DNA of 64,000 nucleotides from Nautilus pompilius (GCA_018389105.1 JACATO010002139.1:62001-126000); one strand, 5' to 3'. Counted from the first letter of the stretch, positions 1-13,589 are shown. Notes: generated from the letters alone by a model not told the origin. Made by a program: numbers and translations.

Positions 1-207
1 ACAAAAAAAACTGCCAAGTTCTGAATGTAAACATCCGGGAAATCTGCGTGTAGTTTGTTTGGATTGACAGGTGCTAAAGAAAGACAAACAAGCAAACAAG
101 ACGGAGCGAATCGTTCAACACAGAGAAATTGGGATGGCGATTTCTCGGGGAAAATATCTAGCGGAGTATTGATGAATTTGTGATTCTTGTAGTGCGAGTG
201 CGTGTGT

Positions 208-244
208 TGTTGTTGTTGTTGTTGTTGTTTGTTGTTGTTGTTGC
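208..244. repeat. (TTG)n microsatellite
   Basis: TTG repeats with one TTTG interruption. Confidence 0.93.
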
Positions 245-980
245 ATGAATATCTTTTATGCGTGTTAATAATTTATCTGTCTTTTTTTAAAAAAAAATCC
301 GATTACTGTTAATCAGTCTGTGTCGTCGGGAAGCATACACAGACTCACAGACTGATAGTCAGTCACCTGCCGATAAAAAAACAGACCATGCTTAGCACTG
401 GAATCAAAACCCAGAAGTAAACTTCCTTGCTTCTGTCTTCTGCTGAAGAGATTATGTAGACCCGTGTTACGGTTATGATTTTAAATGACAAATCGTTACG
501 GGGGGAAAAAAAAATACAGTATATTTCATAACTTGTTAGTCAGAGAACGTTCTAGGGATTTATCGGTTTTATAAATGCTGCTGACTTCTACTTAACATCT
601 TATTTTTTGTTAACAGCTCAAGGCCTCCCACGAACCGTGCATAGTAACGTAAAATATATGCAAAAGAGACACACCTCTTGCAGTTTCACTGATGCGATCT
701 ACTTTGACCACTCACCTTAGAATTTTGTGCTTTATTTCGGATACTTTTGTGAAGTCTTTTCTCCGCTGTAGGGAAGATTTCTTTACTACTCGCTCTTTTA
801 GGTCTCTAATACAATAAAGATAAACGTTTCGGACTAAAGAGATTTTTCAACAACGACGACGACAAAGATGCATCCTTAGTTTTTCAACCTCATAAAATGT
901 TTAGAGAATATCCACGAAGGGAATTAAAAATAAGGGTTTACTCTATTGAATCCAAGACTCTGGAACTACGCGAGGTCTTA

Positions 981-1134
<154 letters not shown>

Positions 1135-1655
1135 TTTTCGAGACCCAGAAGTTGTGACAAATATTCTGTGTACATCGCCTTGATCCATCAAAGGAGTGTT
1201 TTAAATATTCAGCCCTTTCTGCAGCGTGGGTAAAATCGGGACTAAGGGCTGATGGATACAATTTGAATGCGCCTGGACAATGTTGATGGTGTGGACTATA
1301 ATCAACTATTTTACAACAGAACAGGTGGTTTTGATCTTACTTAAAATGAGTTTTACTGGCTTTTTTGTTTTGTTTAATATCGTGGATAATAATAATTCAT
1401 CTAAAGAATGAAAAACAGAATGTTTTTTAAAAGTTAGAACAAATCCACCTCACGGGGTTTTCTTGATTTTGGGGAATTACTTTACTTTTTTAAACAGTTA
1501 GTGATTAAAAGTCAATCTTCTGAGAAGAAATATGATGATATGATGATCAATTTGGCGTCAATGTTGAAATTAAGTTGCATAATATTTCATACGCATTTTG
1601 CATTAAATTTTCTGTTAAAATATTTCTAAAACTTACAGAAAAAGTAGAAAAAAAC

Positions 1656-1679
1656 GAGAGAGAGAGAGAGAGAGAGAGA
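1656..1679. repeat. (GA)n microsatellite
   Basis: A short pure (GA)n run in AT-rich DNA. Confidence 0.95.
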
Positions 1680-2861
1680 TTAATGTCCATTTAACATAAA
1701 CTCTGGTCAGGGTTGATTCTAAATCATTAATCTCTAATATGCGTTATTTATGTTTTTGAACTTAAAAATATAAATAATATTTTTAACAAAATCAAAATAC
1801 ATTTCTTCCGTAATTTATTATTTAAATGTTTAAAAATACTTTAATTTCAATTTAACTTTGTGTATTTATATCGCATTAGACCACTAGTTTCAATTCGCAT
1901 GCACCAATATCAGTTCGCAGCTATTTGATTAAAAAGTCATATCTCTGGTCCTGTTTACAGATAGCAGCACAAAAAATCGGTTCAACTACAACTCAAGTCA
2001 ATTCTTACGGTTATTGTTACAAAAGAATGGCGTTTGCATTATGGCTTTACCCATTAGTTTAGTGTGCTTATCGCTTTCCCAGAGAAACATCACAAAAAAT
2101 TCGTTGGATGGTAGCGATTCGAGGCGATTCACGCACGGGATCCTAGCTCCATCACCACTTTACCGAAGATCGCATCAAGGAAACTGCAAGTGGTATCTTT
2201 TTTATATTTATTTTGTTTTCTACGACTGTATGACTACAACTAATAGATTGGAAGGCCTTGTGCTGTTTTCTCTAAACACAGTTAATAAAGAATAGATGGA
2301 AAAAATTGAACGCCCGCACTAAAAGAGTAAAAATTCAGCCATATTACTCTAGACATTTTTCTGGAAAGCTGCTATCCCTTTGTCACCAGTTTGTCTGTGT
2401 TAACTGATCTATTCTGCCTTTTCTGTTTGTATTTCTTTAGCATCTGTCAATTCAAGCAACTACACGTGGATTTCTCAGATGTTTACATTCAGAACCTGGC
2501 ATTTTTTCCGGCCAGTAACTGCACCCTTTTCCAGGATGTCTGCATTCTGATATGGCGGAATCTATATATGGGTGTAACGTGACAGTCCCCAGCGCCAATC
2601 TACCGCTTTCAACTACTTGTATGCGTACATTCAAAGGTTGCTAGTCTGTCGGCGATCTAACATAAAACAGTACAGGAAGTCTTCGTACACCGGTACGCTT
2701 CATTATTACCCAAGTGCATGATGTTGGTTGTCGGCAAGCACCGTTAAGTGTACGTGCTGTTGTTACTTCACTCTATCTGATATCAAGACAATATACAAAC
2801 TTCATATTATCTGAATTAATCTCAATTGCGCACTGTTCTGGAGATAAACGCCACTACATAA

Positions 2862-3035
2862 TGTGTGCCTAGCACAGACGTCGGTTATGCTCTGCAAAGT
2901 AACACTGATTCGAATCCTGGTGTTTTTAACGGAAGAGTTTTCAGTGAAACTCTTGACAGAAAACATCCACTGGGGGGGGCCTCGCGGAAACGTTCTCCAG
3001 TCCGGTACCGTCGGGAGATTAATGCCATTGCCTCT
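2862..3035 (+). mobile_element. tRNA-derived SINE-like copy
   Basis: A good RNA polymerase III box A (TAGCACAGACG, 2870-2880) is followed 37 bp later by box B (GATTCGAATCC, 2907-2917, one mismatch to consensus). Downstream DNA includes tccggtaccgtcg (about 3000), which resembles the body of the copies at 33.6 and 50.6 kb (CCGGTATCACGACG and CCGGTACCTTCG). A real tRNA gene is unlikely because no closed cloverleaf could be built. The 3' end is uncertain. Confidence 0.5.
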
Positions 3036-3949
3036 TATTTCAAACGTTAAATAATTAAACGTGACATCTCCGTCCTGCATTATTTAAAATTGCAATAATT
3101 TTTCCCGTCTAAACTTATTTTTGTTGATCCGTTTTCCCTTATTTCTTTTCTACAGAAAAATGCCTGCCTCCCGCCCAAGATACGTTGTGATCACTTTACG
3201 CCGAATGTTGTCGAATTTTCCCGGATTTTACCGACGAATGCCGCCAGCGGTTATTATAATGAGTCAGATAGTTAAAAAAAAAACAACAAACGTATTTCTA
3301 TTAATTACCATGAGAGGTACCCAACCTACTATTAAAGTTCAAACCTAAAATAACAACAACACCAAGTAGAAGAGAGCCCCATACCTGAAGATCCAGAGAA
3401 CGAAATCCTATTTCTTCACTTGATGAAACTATTTATATAATGCGATCGGTTTTATAATAAATAGATCGTTTATAATCAAAATGGTCCACGGGTAACGCAA
3501 CGAACAAATAACTAAATAATGAGTTATATTTATATGAGATCTGTTCTCCGTGTTTCAGGTCGAAGATGTGCCGAAGGCAAGCTCCTTATTTGAGCACAAC
3601 TTTTGGCGAATCTTGAGCGAAACAGTATATAGCTGGCAGGTGCGTCTCGTCACACATCGCTGACGTTACAGGAGAGCAAATGGCACAAATAACAGTTCTC
3701 GGCCCAGCATCGGGAGCGAGACACACTCTTTGTATTCTGTCATATAAAACCAGTAATTTAGGCGTGTGTAAGTACATATGAAGCCTTTATAAAATGGACC
3801 GCCAATTTTCGAGTCGTGAAGATCCAATTTGAACCATTTGAATTATACGTCAGATTAAAAATTGTCAATCGTCGCCATTTTAACAGCATTTTACTTATAG
3901 GAACTTTTACAAAATGAAATCACCTCAGTTTTGACCACACGCAGCAGCT
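3036..3949. other. Non-coding DNA
   Basis: Nothing recognised. Short frames of up to 75 codons show no protein resemblance. Confidence 0.5.
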
Positions 3950-4680
3950 GTCTTGGCGAGCATCCATACCGACCTAGTGCCGCACATCGCCGTCTACTGA
4001 GTCCATAAGTCTTCTGGAAAAGGTATCAGTACCCACTGCTGATGGACAGCCGGTCGTCTCCAGCTGCTGAAGAGCGTAGATGGGCAGGATCCTTCACGAT
4101 AAACTCGGTGCTCCAGCACAATACAAGCATGCTCCGCCGGTGCCATAACCGAGTGTAGGAAGTACACGCCTGCATAAAGTGGTACAATTTGATTTTGAGG
4201 AAAGTCATTCGTGTGTTGGCCTGCGAAGAAACGCTTGGAAGAATACGCCCGTCCAACACATATCTGCCCATGTCAACCCACTTATACCGTGCCAACGATC
4301 ATCCTTATACAGAAGTCTTCTTTACGTTCAGGTCCGCGACGCCCTACCGTTTCTTGCCAAGTGGCAACCTCAGAATAGTCTTTCGTCTGTGGTGAAATCA
4401 TTCTTTCTCGTTCGTCGAGACGATCGCATACGTTTCTGCGCCCCATTAAAGCCGCAAGGTCCCGGTGTCTTCGTGGAATAATTGTTCCAATATCCATACG
4501 TCCTGCAGACAACTGTATCTCTCGTAAGCGTAGCGTTTACGCACTGTATTCGGATGCAATAGGCCACTTCTGCTTCGAGATGTTGCGGTTGTAACTATCG
4601 CAGGCAAGAACCTGTTTCTTGAGTATGTTTTGAAGTTGTAGCGGTCCCGATACTCTTTAGTAAACACACTTGGCTAACAG
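3950..4680 (-). pseudogene. Degenerate Tc1-like transposase, minus strand
   Basis: No single frame is open, but switching frames on the minus strand recovers the order of Tc1 transposase blocks. There is a decayed DESRF-like TTDERLF (about 4380-4400), DDRWHG (about 4290), NTRMTFL before the second-Asp region (about 4190), MAPAEHACIVLEHRV resembling the third block MAPIEHxWDVLxRRV (about 4085-4140), and RRRCAAL near the C-terminus (about 3985). The block is rich in GC and CpG compared with its flanks. No clear inverted repeats or target duplications were found, so element ends are approximate. It lies about 230 bp left of the mariner element. Confidence 0.65.
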
Positions 4681-4911
4681 CTTCTGAAGTAAAGTTCTGT
4701 ATAATTTCATGCTACTTTCTGGAATTACTCGAGCGTCAAGTTAAAATTGCGAGACCATGAAATGAAAAGCTGAAGTGCTTTATGCACAGATTGTACTTTT
4801 CTTAGACATGCTGTAGACCAACGTATCCACTCGTCATGTCACGTGTCAGTTTTACTGTTGCCAACATTTTTTATGTATTGCATATTAAAATCGTTTCAGT
4901 ATATATACATA

Positions 4912-6234
4912 TACGACGTTTGTCGAAAAGGTATCCGACTTTATTTTCTCCCGTGGGAAGTAATGACATTAGGCAGGCAAAAGTGTGCATAGTGGAGCCA
5001 CATACCTTCATGCGCATGCGTGGTTTTTGGCAGGCTTGCTAGATGCGTCAGTCGCTGTCAGGCAGCCAGCATGTGAGGTGCTGTACTACTTACTCGTCGC
5101 ATTTTCATTTCGCCCGTGATGACAGAACATGTGGAGCTACGATCTTGCATCAAGTTTTGCCAAAAGCTTGGAGATACAATTCACAAAATTCCACAGGCTT
5201 TTGGTGACAATGCCGTGGGTGTTACCCAAATTAAAGAATGGTTGGTACAACAGGTTCAAAGATGGCCGCACCGGTGGAGAGTGACCAGCGTTCCGGGAAG
5301 CCGTCAACAAGCCGCAGTGCAGTTGTTATCGAGAAAGTGCGGACGTTGATAATGGAGGATCGTCGTTCGACGGTGTGGGAAATTGGTGACGAGGTTGGGA
5401 TCAGTAAAGATTCTGCACATGCAATTTTAAAGGAGGATTTGGGCTTGCGCAGAGTGGCAGCGAAATTTGTGTCCAAGCTGCTTTCTCAAGAACAACAACA
5501 ACTTCGTCTTGAGGTTGTGCAGAACCTGCTGGATACTGCCAACAGGGATCCTGAGTTACAGAATAGCGTGATAACTGGAGATGAGATGTGGGTGTACGGG
5601 TACGACCCGGAAACTAAAGCTCAGTCATCACAGTGGAAGCACCAACGTCGCCAAAGCCCAAAAAAGCAGGTCGGGTCTGGAGCAAAATCAAGGTGATGCT
5701 GACTGTTTTCTTCGACTACTGAGGCGTTGTGCGTCACGAATACGCACCAGAAGGACAAACAGTTACAAAGGAGTACTATCAGGAAGTCCTCCGACGTCTT
5801 TGTGATGCAGTTCGGCGCAAGAGACCGGATCTGTGGGCCTCGCAAAACTGGCAGCTGCATCATGACATCGCCCCGGCTCATTCGTCGCAGTTGATCCAAG
5901 GTTTCTTGGCAAATAAAGACATTTCACTCATTCGCCAGGCTCCCTACTCTCCAGACATGGCTCCTTCTGACTTCTGGTTGTTCCCAAAAATGAAAATATC
6001 ACTGAAAGGCTCCCGCTTTGAGAGCCGAGAGGACATCATGCAAATGCGACTGCAGAGCTGAGAGTCATTCCGGAAGAAGCATTCTAGACATGCTTCGAAC
6101 AGTGGAATGATCGCTTGGTTAACTGTGTGAAAGCACAAGGAGCCTACTTTGAAGGGGATTAGCAATTGAACCCCAAGAAATACGTAATTTTTTTCCCCAG
6201 CCTATGGTCGGATACTTTTTTGACAGACCTCGTA
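4912..6234 (+). mobile_element. Mariner element with both TIRs, inactive
   Basis: This 1323-bp element has imperfect inverted ends at 4912-4941 and 6205-6234; 24 of the outer 28 bases match, with a shared GTATCCGAC core. TA dinucleotides flank both ends (4910-4911 and 6235-6236), as expected for mariner insertion. It contains one transposase gene with several lesions (5119-6162). Size, TIR length and the D34D catalytic signature place it in the mariner family. The right flank runs into a short (AT)n. The element is fossil, though the TIRs are good enough that a related transposase might still recognise them. Confidence 0.93.
5119..6162 (+). pseudogene. Mariner transposase, frameshifted pseudogene
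   Basis: The reading starts at ATG 5119 (MTEHVELRSCIKFCQKLG), a typical mariner N-terminus leading into paired HTH motifs. The frame then changes near 5230-5290, again near 5690-5730 and again near 6045-6060; the last segment also has TAG where family members have a sense codon (around 6104). Catalytic blocks remain readable: ITGDEMWVYGYDPETK (first Asp), HHDIAPAHS (second) and SPDMAPSDFWLF (third), with 34 residues between the second and third Asp, the mariner D34D signature. It ends with AYFEGD and TAG at 6160-6162. The lesions make it non-functional, although overall similarity to family consensus remains high. Confidence 0.92.
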
Positions 6235-7072
6235 TATATATATATATATTTTTTTGCCTGGCTGCTTCTATACCCTAAATAAACTGAGAAGGTCTTCATT
6301 TTATTCAAAAACTCATGAAACAAAATTGTTAATGCCATTAATATTCTGAATTTCAGTTAACTCTGTGCATGTATTAAATAAATTAGTTGTGTTTGAACAC
6401 GACTATATTCATCATATACTATACATAGCAAAAAATCGTGTGATGGACTGTACAGGGCCATTTTGAGTTACTGTTTCTAATCTCTTTAAAATAGCGGACT
6501 ACAAAGTATTCGTGTAAGAGAATTTAATTAATTATCTCGCATGTACACATGATGATCTGGAACGATGTAATTAACTGCGTAGATTTCAGATTTTCCTTTG
6601 ATTTCTTGAGAATGGTTATTACTTACTAAGTCCGATGCCTTAGAAGACATTGGCGTGTTAGCAACGAGAGCTACAGCAGATCCGTCTGGCGTCCGGCTAA
6701 CAAGCGACTACCACCCACCCAGATAAGTCGTGTATCGATCTGGGGAAGACAAACCCGACGCTGCAGAGCTGATGTCTTTCGAAGTCCGGCTTCGGAAAAT
6801 GAATTATCAGTGACCTATTAGGGGGGGGTCATAGTATTCCCTTCGCTGGTGCAGGCTTGCCACTGATAACTTGTCGGCGACGCAGTGGTCACTCTACAAA
6901 AATATCATGAGGGCGCCGTTTGCAAACCACCGAATGTTCGATTTTTGTTTGGCTTAGTTTACGAAAGCAGCCATTACAGGGTCTCCGCGCAGTGTTTTAA
7001 CTGGCTAATAGTTTTAAAATGATTTCTCAAAATCTATACCCCCACCCACGCCGCCGCTCGCTCAAAACTCAC

Positions 7073-7083
7073 TGCGCATGCGC
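7073..7083. promoter_or_regulatory. NRF1-type palindrome
   Basis: TGCGCATGCGC is a perfect NRF1 motif, located 12 bp after GC-rich DNA with CCGCCGCTCG. No adjacent exon was recognised. Confidence 0.25.
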
Positions 7084-9362
7084 TAAACTTTCAACGTTTG
7101 AGGTCGCTCCCGACAAATTCATACTGAACCATAAACATTCGTGGAAAGCTTATCTTATAATTTTTCCGATCTTTAAGACCAATCCGTCTATTGCTCATGA
7201 AAAACGAAGTCTGGTTTGTAATTCGATCAAATGTTTGTCAAAAAAATGAAAGGGAGAACAATATTTTGTTTATAAAGACATAAGCGACCCGATTAAAAGC
7301 CAATGCCATTGTGAATACTAATTTGGAATATCAGTATCAGTACAAAGCGCTATAACTTTTATCAACAGATTTCACATAAGAGTTGTTTGTAATCTTACAG
7401 CTGAGGCATAAGAACAAAAATTTTAGTCTTATTAGTTTTTAGCTTGTTCACACCTACATGTGTTGAATACACTCTGTTGCATATACACTGAGTGCATATT
7501 TAACTCTTCGCATACCACGCCACTTGTTACCTTACTTATTTGTACCTTAAACTAGAAGCACTAGTTAGCATTTGTATCGAACTAGCCGTATGTTTATTGC
7601 CAGCACACTGTGGAGTCGGAGCAATACATGGGTTTGTTGTAACAAAGGGCTACATTAATGGGGTAACCGTCACAGCCTCTATAACTCAACCTGCGCATTA
7701 ATACAGATTTGAAAGGTAATTGGTTTCAGGTACGCCTGGGGTGATGATATACACAGTTTTAAAAAAGAATGTCAAAAAAAAAACCGTTCGGCATAAATTC
7801 ACAGGGATGCTTCTGTACTGGAAGTGATAATGATCGCTTAAGGATATTACACTTACCAAATTCTAGACTTTTGAGAGGACCCCTGACGGAGGATTTTAAA
7901 ATGCGGCATTTCTTTTCGCCCAGACACTTGCGTAAGCCATGATGGCTTTATTTACTGCCTCTTTGTAGAATCTCTATTAACCTATCATCTTTGCTGCTCT
8001 CTATGTAACTGAAGGCTTATAACTGTCAGAAACGCAGATGTGACCAAACTGTTTCACTCAAGTTTTGCCGGGATGAAAAGATGCAATAAATGCAGTAAAA
8101 TTGAGATTTAACAGAATTTACTCAAGGTGAGTTTATTTTACAGTGAACCGTAGTATCTCACTAACCGTGACGAATTCAGCGCCCTGGCCTGCATCGTTTG
8201 TAATTTAAAAGTTTGCCTACTTTGGTAGAAACAAAATTTAAAAAAAAATAAACGTATATATTTGTGATGTTCCGTGGCCTGGGAAGACCTCAATCTGGCT
8301 CTGTCCACAATACAATACTGCGGAAGCGGAAGCTGACATGCTGTTTAGCTTAGTTGGAGTTTGGCTAGAAGGCTGACCACGCAAACAGGCGATGGTGATG
8401 AACTCTGCAAATGAAACAGCATTAATTAAAATAGTAGGAAGCTGGGCTTTTGTTCCTCGTATTCATTTCAGGGTTTGGACTTTGTGGTAAAGCATCGTAT
8501 AAATTAACCGGCCGAAGGAAGCTGGTTAAGATGTACTCGAGCCTTGTTTTAACTCAGAGTTTTTAATGATGGCGTTTATCGAATCTGAAAGCATGTCGGT
8601 AACTCGAGAAATAACGAGAAAGATTTGAAAAAAAAAATTATTTATTTATTCATTCATTTATTTGTTTGCTTAGAAAACGTATTAGAATGCCAAACATAAT
8701 GGTTTTTATTTCTTTTTCAGAATCCCGCCCATGGGAAAAGGAACAATTACCCTGGTGTGCCAACCTGAAATATGGTGATATAAATAATGCAGCAAACAAC
8801 TGGAGGAGATGGAATTTGGAAAAGAAAACAAATTTTAAAAGATTATACCAGAGTTTAAAGTATTTTTTACGTTAGTTCGTGTTTCGTGTAAGATGGTGAG
8901 AATGATGTAAGAAACAGCAAGCCCTTCCTGTTTAGGCCATGGTCCGTACGATAGGATAGTCTACCTCAGCTCTAAGAGTATCTCGAAAAAAGGTAAATCG
9001 TAGAATCGATATATCATTGACTTAACTCTGTTACCTCTTATCATTGGAAAGATAAAAATAAAAAGAAAGCAAAATTTCTAAAATATAAAAAAAAAACCAA
9101 AACACTTTGAACCAATACGTTATTCGGAGTTTACTTGTTTGATATGCAAATTTATTCTGTTTAAAATCAGTCCAATGTAGTAGCAATATATCAATAAATA
9201 ATTTCGTTTTTGAAATAAATTAAAGACAAGCCGTTTTCAGAAAATTATTTATTATTATTATTACCAGTAGAAATTACAACTAGTTTTGTATTATTTAGCA
9301 TCTCACGTTTTTCGTCGATTCTCAATACAGCGGTGCAGAGTCGCAAACGGCTTTGATGTTGC

Positions 9363-9393
9363 CGTTGTTGTTGTTGTTGTTGATGATGATGAT
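9363..9393. repeat. (GTT)n(GAT)n compound microsatellite
   Basis: Several GTT units followed by GAT units. Confidence 0.9.
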
Positions 9394-11680
9394 CCCTGTC
9401 TATTTTCCTCTACAAACTTTCTTCAAAAGGATTGCATCCTAATGTCAACTTTACGCATTCACTCGAGCATGAACGTGAAATACTCCAACCTCACTTTTGG
9501 ATCACTCTTGCTGCCAACGGAACGAAGTTCGCTCGCGATCGCAGCATTTGTTGGCCTTCAGAGTCCCACCTTACAGATTCCGAAATCTTCGGCTGACCAG
9601 TGACTCAAACTCACAAACCCCTCCCCGGTTTCTTTCATTGAAAGCTGTCAGTGCCGCACGATTTCTAATTATCAAAAGCAGAAGAGTTCTCTGCAATTAA
9701 TTCTTTATTCGACTCTGTTTTCCATTTCGACCTTTCCAATAGAGCTTTGATGTATGTCCACTTATTCCCTCGCTCGCTCTTTCGAGTAAAGATGGAAAAA
9801 ACAAAAACAAAAAAAATAAGCTTTTTATAAAATTCTCTCCCTTAGTTCATTATTTCCTCTGAAACGATGATCGCAGAAGAGGAGCTGTAACTGTTTCGCT
9901 ATTAAACCCCCAGACAAACCAATTTTTAACCATTTTGCTTTACCGGCTGATGGCACAGATTAGACACAACAAATCAATCAATAATAATAAATCAGTGTCA
10001 ACTTATAAAGTATTGACAACCTTCAGACGCGAAACTCATCATGTCTAGCTACCTTGGAGAATTTTTCCGTTAGCATAAATCAATTCCTGGACAAATGTAT
10101 TTGTGTCCAAACAAAATGTTTAAGAACATCGCACATTTTCAAGGGTGAATAAATCATGTAAACGCAGCGGCTAACCGTATTGCAAAGGGAAACAAGACAA
10201 ACAAACAAGAAGCGTTCAATCAATAATGTACCACGCTGTTGACTACGCAGAATAAAACCGATGAGAAAGAAAAAAAAAGGAGCCAGATTTATAAATTGAA
10301 AATAAAGATGAACCGTACAAAGCATCAATTTCCCTTTTTGTGATGTGTCTCTCAATCAAAGAATTTTATTAGTGCATCAAAAGTATGTCTTCTTTACCTG
10401 ATTTATTAGCTTGTGAGCTAAAATATCGTTTTCTGAATTAGCTCTCTGCACAAGAAGCAAGTGTTTTCGGTTTAAGGATGTCTCCCCTTCCAATTAAAAT
10501 ATAATTATCGCAAGGCTGCTCGATTCCTTCGCTTATACTACGCTCACTGTTGTGTTCATTTAACTAATCATAAAATCTTTTAAATGCTCTTTACAAAACA
10601 TAATTTGTCTCCCGTTCGTATTATGTACTCGTGGCTGCACAAAATTCATCTCTTAGCTACTGATGGATTAGAGGCGATATGCCCAAGGCACTGGTTTGAG
10701 GACGTGTTTATGGCTTCTACTTCGTAAGTCACGATGCTGTGACGTCACTCGTTGAAACCGCGGGATATCCGTTGTGATTGTGCAACTTTGTCATGTGAGG
10801 AAATTACTTTATTTGGTTGCTTTCTGGAACAAGTCAGGGTTTGACTGCGACTACTCCCCTCCTTTTACTTTCGTAACTGTTTACTTCAGATTTTAACAAG
10901 TCACCAACGAAAACCAAAAGGAACTAACTCCATTTTGGTTATTTAATATACAGGGTATCGCAAGTAAAACGAATCTTCACGAAGTTTACATAAAATTTAG
11001 TTTAAGCTACAACAAAATAATGCTAAATATAAACATTTTGCAAAATTTCTAATCTATTTTTATACAAAAGTAAATTGTCTTTACCTTAATAACTTATTCT
11101 TTCTTTTTCACTTAAGAATTCTTTGTCTTTTATATTATTACCGCTTTCAGCTAAAAATGCATTTTGTTTTGAAGTGAAATATTTGATGAGAAACCAAGCA
11201 AATCATCTATAATTTTCAAACTTTCATTCTCTTCCTTTCTAAAATTGTTGATGATAATCATTCCTGCTAAAAAGTTAAATTTTTCATCATGTAAAATTAA
11301 TCCGGACAAAGAAAGCTTATTGCAAAACATGTCAGATATAGTTTAATTGTATTGATTAATTTAAATCTAAGTAAGAAATATTCAACATCGCTGGATTATA
11401 ACAATCCTTTATAAAAGTATTATAAATCTCTCTTTCTAACTCTTTTTTGTTGTGATTTTTCCTTTCTTTTTTTACGGTTCTTTCGAACATTTTGCCAACA
11501 TTAAACGTTAGAATTTATGTCGACATTTCAGAATGTTTCTTTGACCTTAAGAACCTAGGAATAAATAAGCATTTCACAAAGTGACTGTAAAGTGCATTCT
11601 ATTCAACCAAGAATACTAAAGATTTCCCAGTATGACTGCTGAAAATTACAGTTCAGACTCCATGCTGCCATCACTTCATA

Positions 11681-12000
11681 GCACTTCCGGAGCATGCGCA
11701 GTGGCTAGTGCTAAGTCGTCACTGAAAAGGAAAATGTTCTCTTTGTCGTAATTAATCATTAAAAATCCTTTGTTTCTAATTATTTTTTAATTAGAAATTA
11801 TCAAAATTCCTATAGTTCGATTATTTTGTGTGAAGCCCGAGTTTATTTAATATTTTTTGTCATAGAGTAGCATGTTTTCCCTTTTATTAGAATCTACTTA
11901 ACGCAGCTGGGACCGCTATTTCATTATCACGTGACATCAGAACTCTTAGGCGGTATACTGCCCCTCCTCAGCTGGCCGTCGTTTCCGTGGTGACGGACGA
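11681..12000. promoter_or_regulatory. Candidate promoter module: Ets, NRF1, E-box and X-box-like sites
   Basis: An Ets-type ACTTCCGG (11683-11690) is followed directly by an NRF1-type GCATGCGCA (11692-11700). About 230 bp on are a CACGTG E-box (about 11929-11934) and an RFX X-box-like GTTTCCGTGGTGAC (11981-11994). This is a mix known from CpG-retaining promoters. No convincing first exon was identified beside it. Confidence 0.25.
11773..11797. repeat. AT-rich inverted repeat
   Basis: TTTCTAATTA and TAATTAGAAA form 10-bp arms around a 5-nt loop. Confidence 0.75.
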
Positions 12001-12672
12001 AAATAAAAACAGGTTCGATTAGGAATCCTAGTTGGATGGCGCGCATCGAAGTCCTGAGAATAACCGGATGCTACTGTACAGATAATTCCATTACATTTGG
12101 AAAGATTTCATTTTCTTATTTATCTTTTTGTTAGACCTTTTCCTGAAAAAAGCAACAGAAAAGAATCCGCCGCTTTTCTACATTACATCAAGGAAGAAAG
12201 TGGTAGGGGCGAGAAGGGCGCCCCCTTCCTCTGAGGAGGTACCAAACCGTCAGTTTATCAGCAACGATTTCCTGAGCATCAGTTCTTGCAGAACTAGCAC
12301 TCAACACAGAGGTCTTTTAGCATCTGATGCATAGGTGCGGTACATCAAACGATTTTTGTTCTCTCTTCTAGGTGTTCAGAATTTTGCGGGTTGCCAATTC
12401 TCCAATCACTTGAGCACAAAGGTGTGCTTACGTCACGTCAATGACATCATGAAGAATTAGACTTTTTTTTTTTTAATTCCAAAATCACGAAGCAAGTTCT
12501 GCGAGTACAGTACATAGCGTGCACTCCTAAACAATCATATACTATGTAAACAGACCATTTTCAGAGGGTCTTTTTCATGGCATCATTGTGTAATTACCGA
12601 CAATTAGCTCCTTTTAACAACACGTCTAGAATTAAATATACGCGTTATCTTCCAATGGCTGCTGTAATAGAT

Positions 12673-12683
12673 TTCTCTCTCTA

Positions 12684-12725
<42 letters not shown>

Positions 12726-12751
12726 CATCTCTCTCTCTCTGTCTCTCTCCA

Positions 12752-12809
<58 letters not shown>

Positions 12810-12814
12810 CTCTA
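12673..12814. repeat. (CT)n microsatellite with CCAT interruptions
   Basis: About 140 bp of (CT)n with CCAT, GTCT and TTCT variants, a pyrimidine-strand counterpart of the GA tracts elsewhere. Confidence 0.97.
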
Positions 12815-13589
12815 GCTTATCAACCCCTTTTCACCTAATATAATTTAAAATCATGAAAATTACAACGTTTTCGACAAACTAAGTTTCATTTTAACATCTA
12901 CACCAAAGATTGATTTTTACAAGACCTCTGCTATTTAGGTACCTTAAAATTTTGGATTCGTGAACTGCCTGCATTTAAACATTTTTATTATGAAGACATT
13001 AGACGCATCGTAAATAAATGTGGTTACTCTCTTTTTTTTTGCGGTTCTTCTTGCAATTTATTGCGAAAGAGATTGCAACAAAAAAAAAAGAGAAGAAAGC
13101 AACCAACAATCAGGATGTATCGGTTTGTTTTATTTGTACAATTATCAAACGGAAAAGCCTTTTTTTTTATTTGTTTATAAATCAAATGACTGATAAATTC
13201 TTGCTTAAACTCTAATAAATCAGTACACACAGGCGGCAGATACGCAGCGGGTCTGTGTTAATGGCGCAGCATAAGACTTTAGGTTTGATCCGTTATCTGA
13301 TTATGGCCCAATGGGCGGATCAACACCAGACAATAAAAGGCTCCCGTTCGCATGCTTCAGGGCGGCTGATTTCTTTTCTTTCTTCGCGAACCCCTCTCCT
13401 GTCCCGACTTCGATGTGTTAAGGACGTTTTGCAGCGGGGAGCTGGGAGGAGAAGTGTTTTTTTGGTGACTGGGTGAGTTATCTAATTGTGGTCAGGAGCT
13501 TTCGACCGGGGGTCAGGGTGCGAACCAGTCAGGAGATACCCGCGGAACCTCAACCTCGAGTGCTTGAAAAAACCCTATTAAAGGTCTTC

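Larger units (their letters stand above)
6235..11680. other. Non-coding, CpG-retaining DNA
   Basis: No exon, transposase or retroelement recognised apart from the small sites listed. A tacagggtatcgcaagtaaa at 10951 resembles a transposon end but has no visible partner. Confidence 0.5.

Noticed and set aside
2862-2920. tRNA gene
   Set aside because: A and B boxes are good but no acceptor or anticodon stem closes, so a SINE head is the better explanation. The same holds at 21.9, 33.5 and 55.3 kb.
10951-10975. tacagggtatcgcaagtaaa, like a transposon end
   Set aside because: No inverted partner or transposase frame was found nearby.
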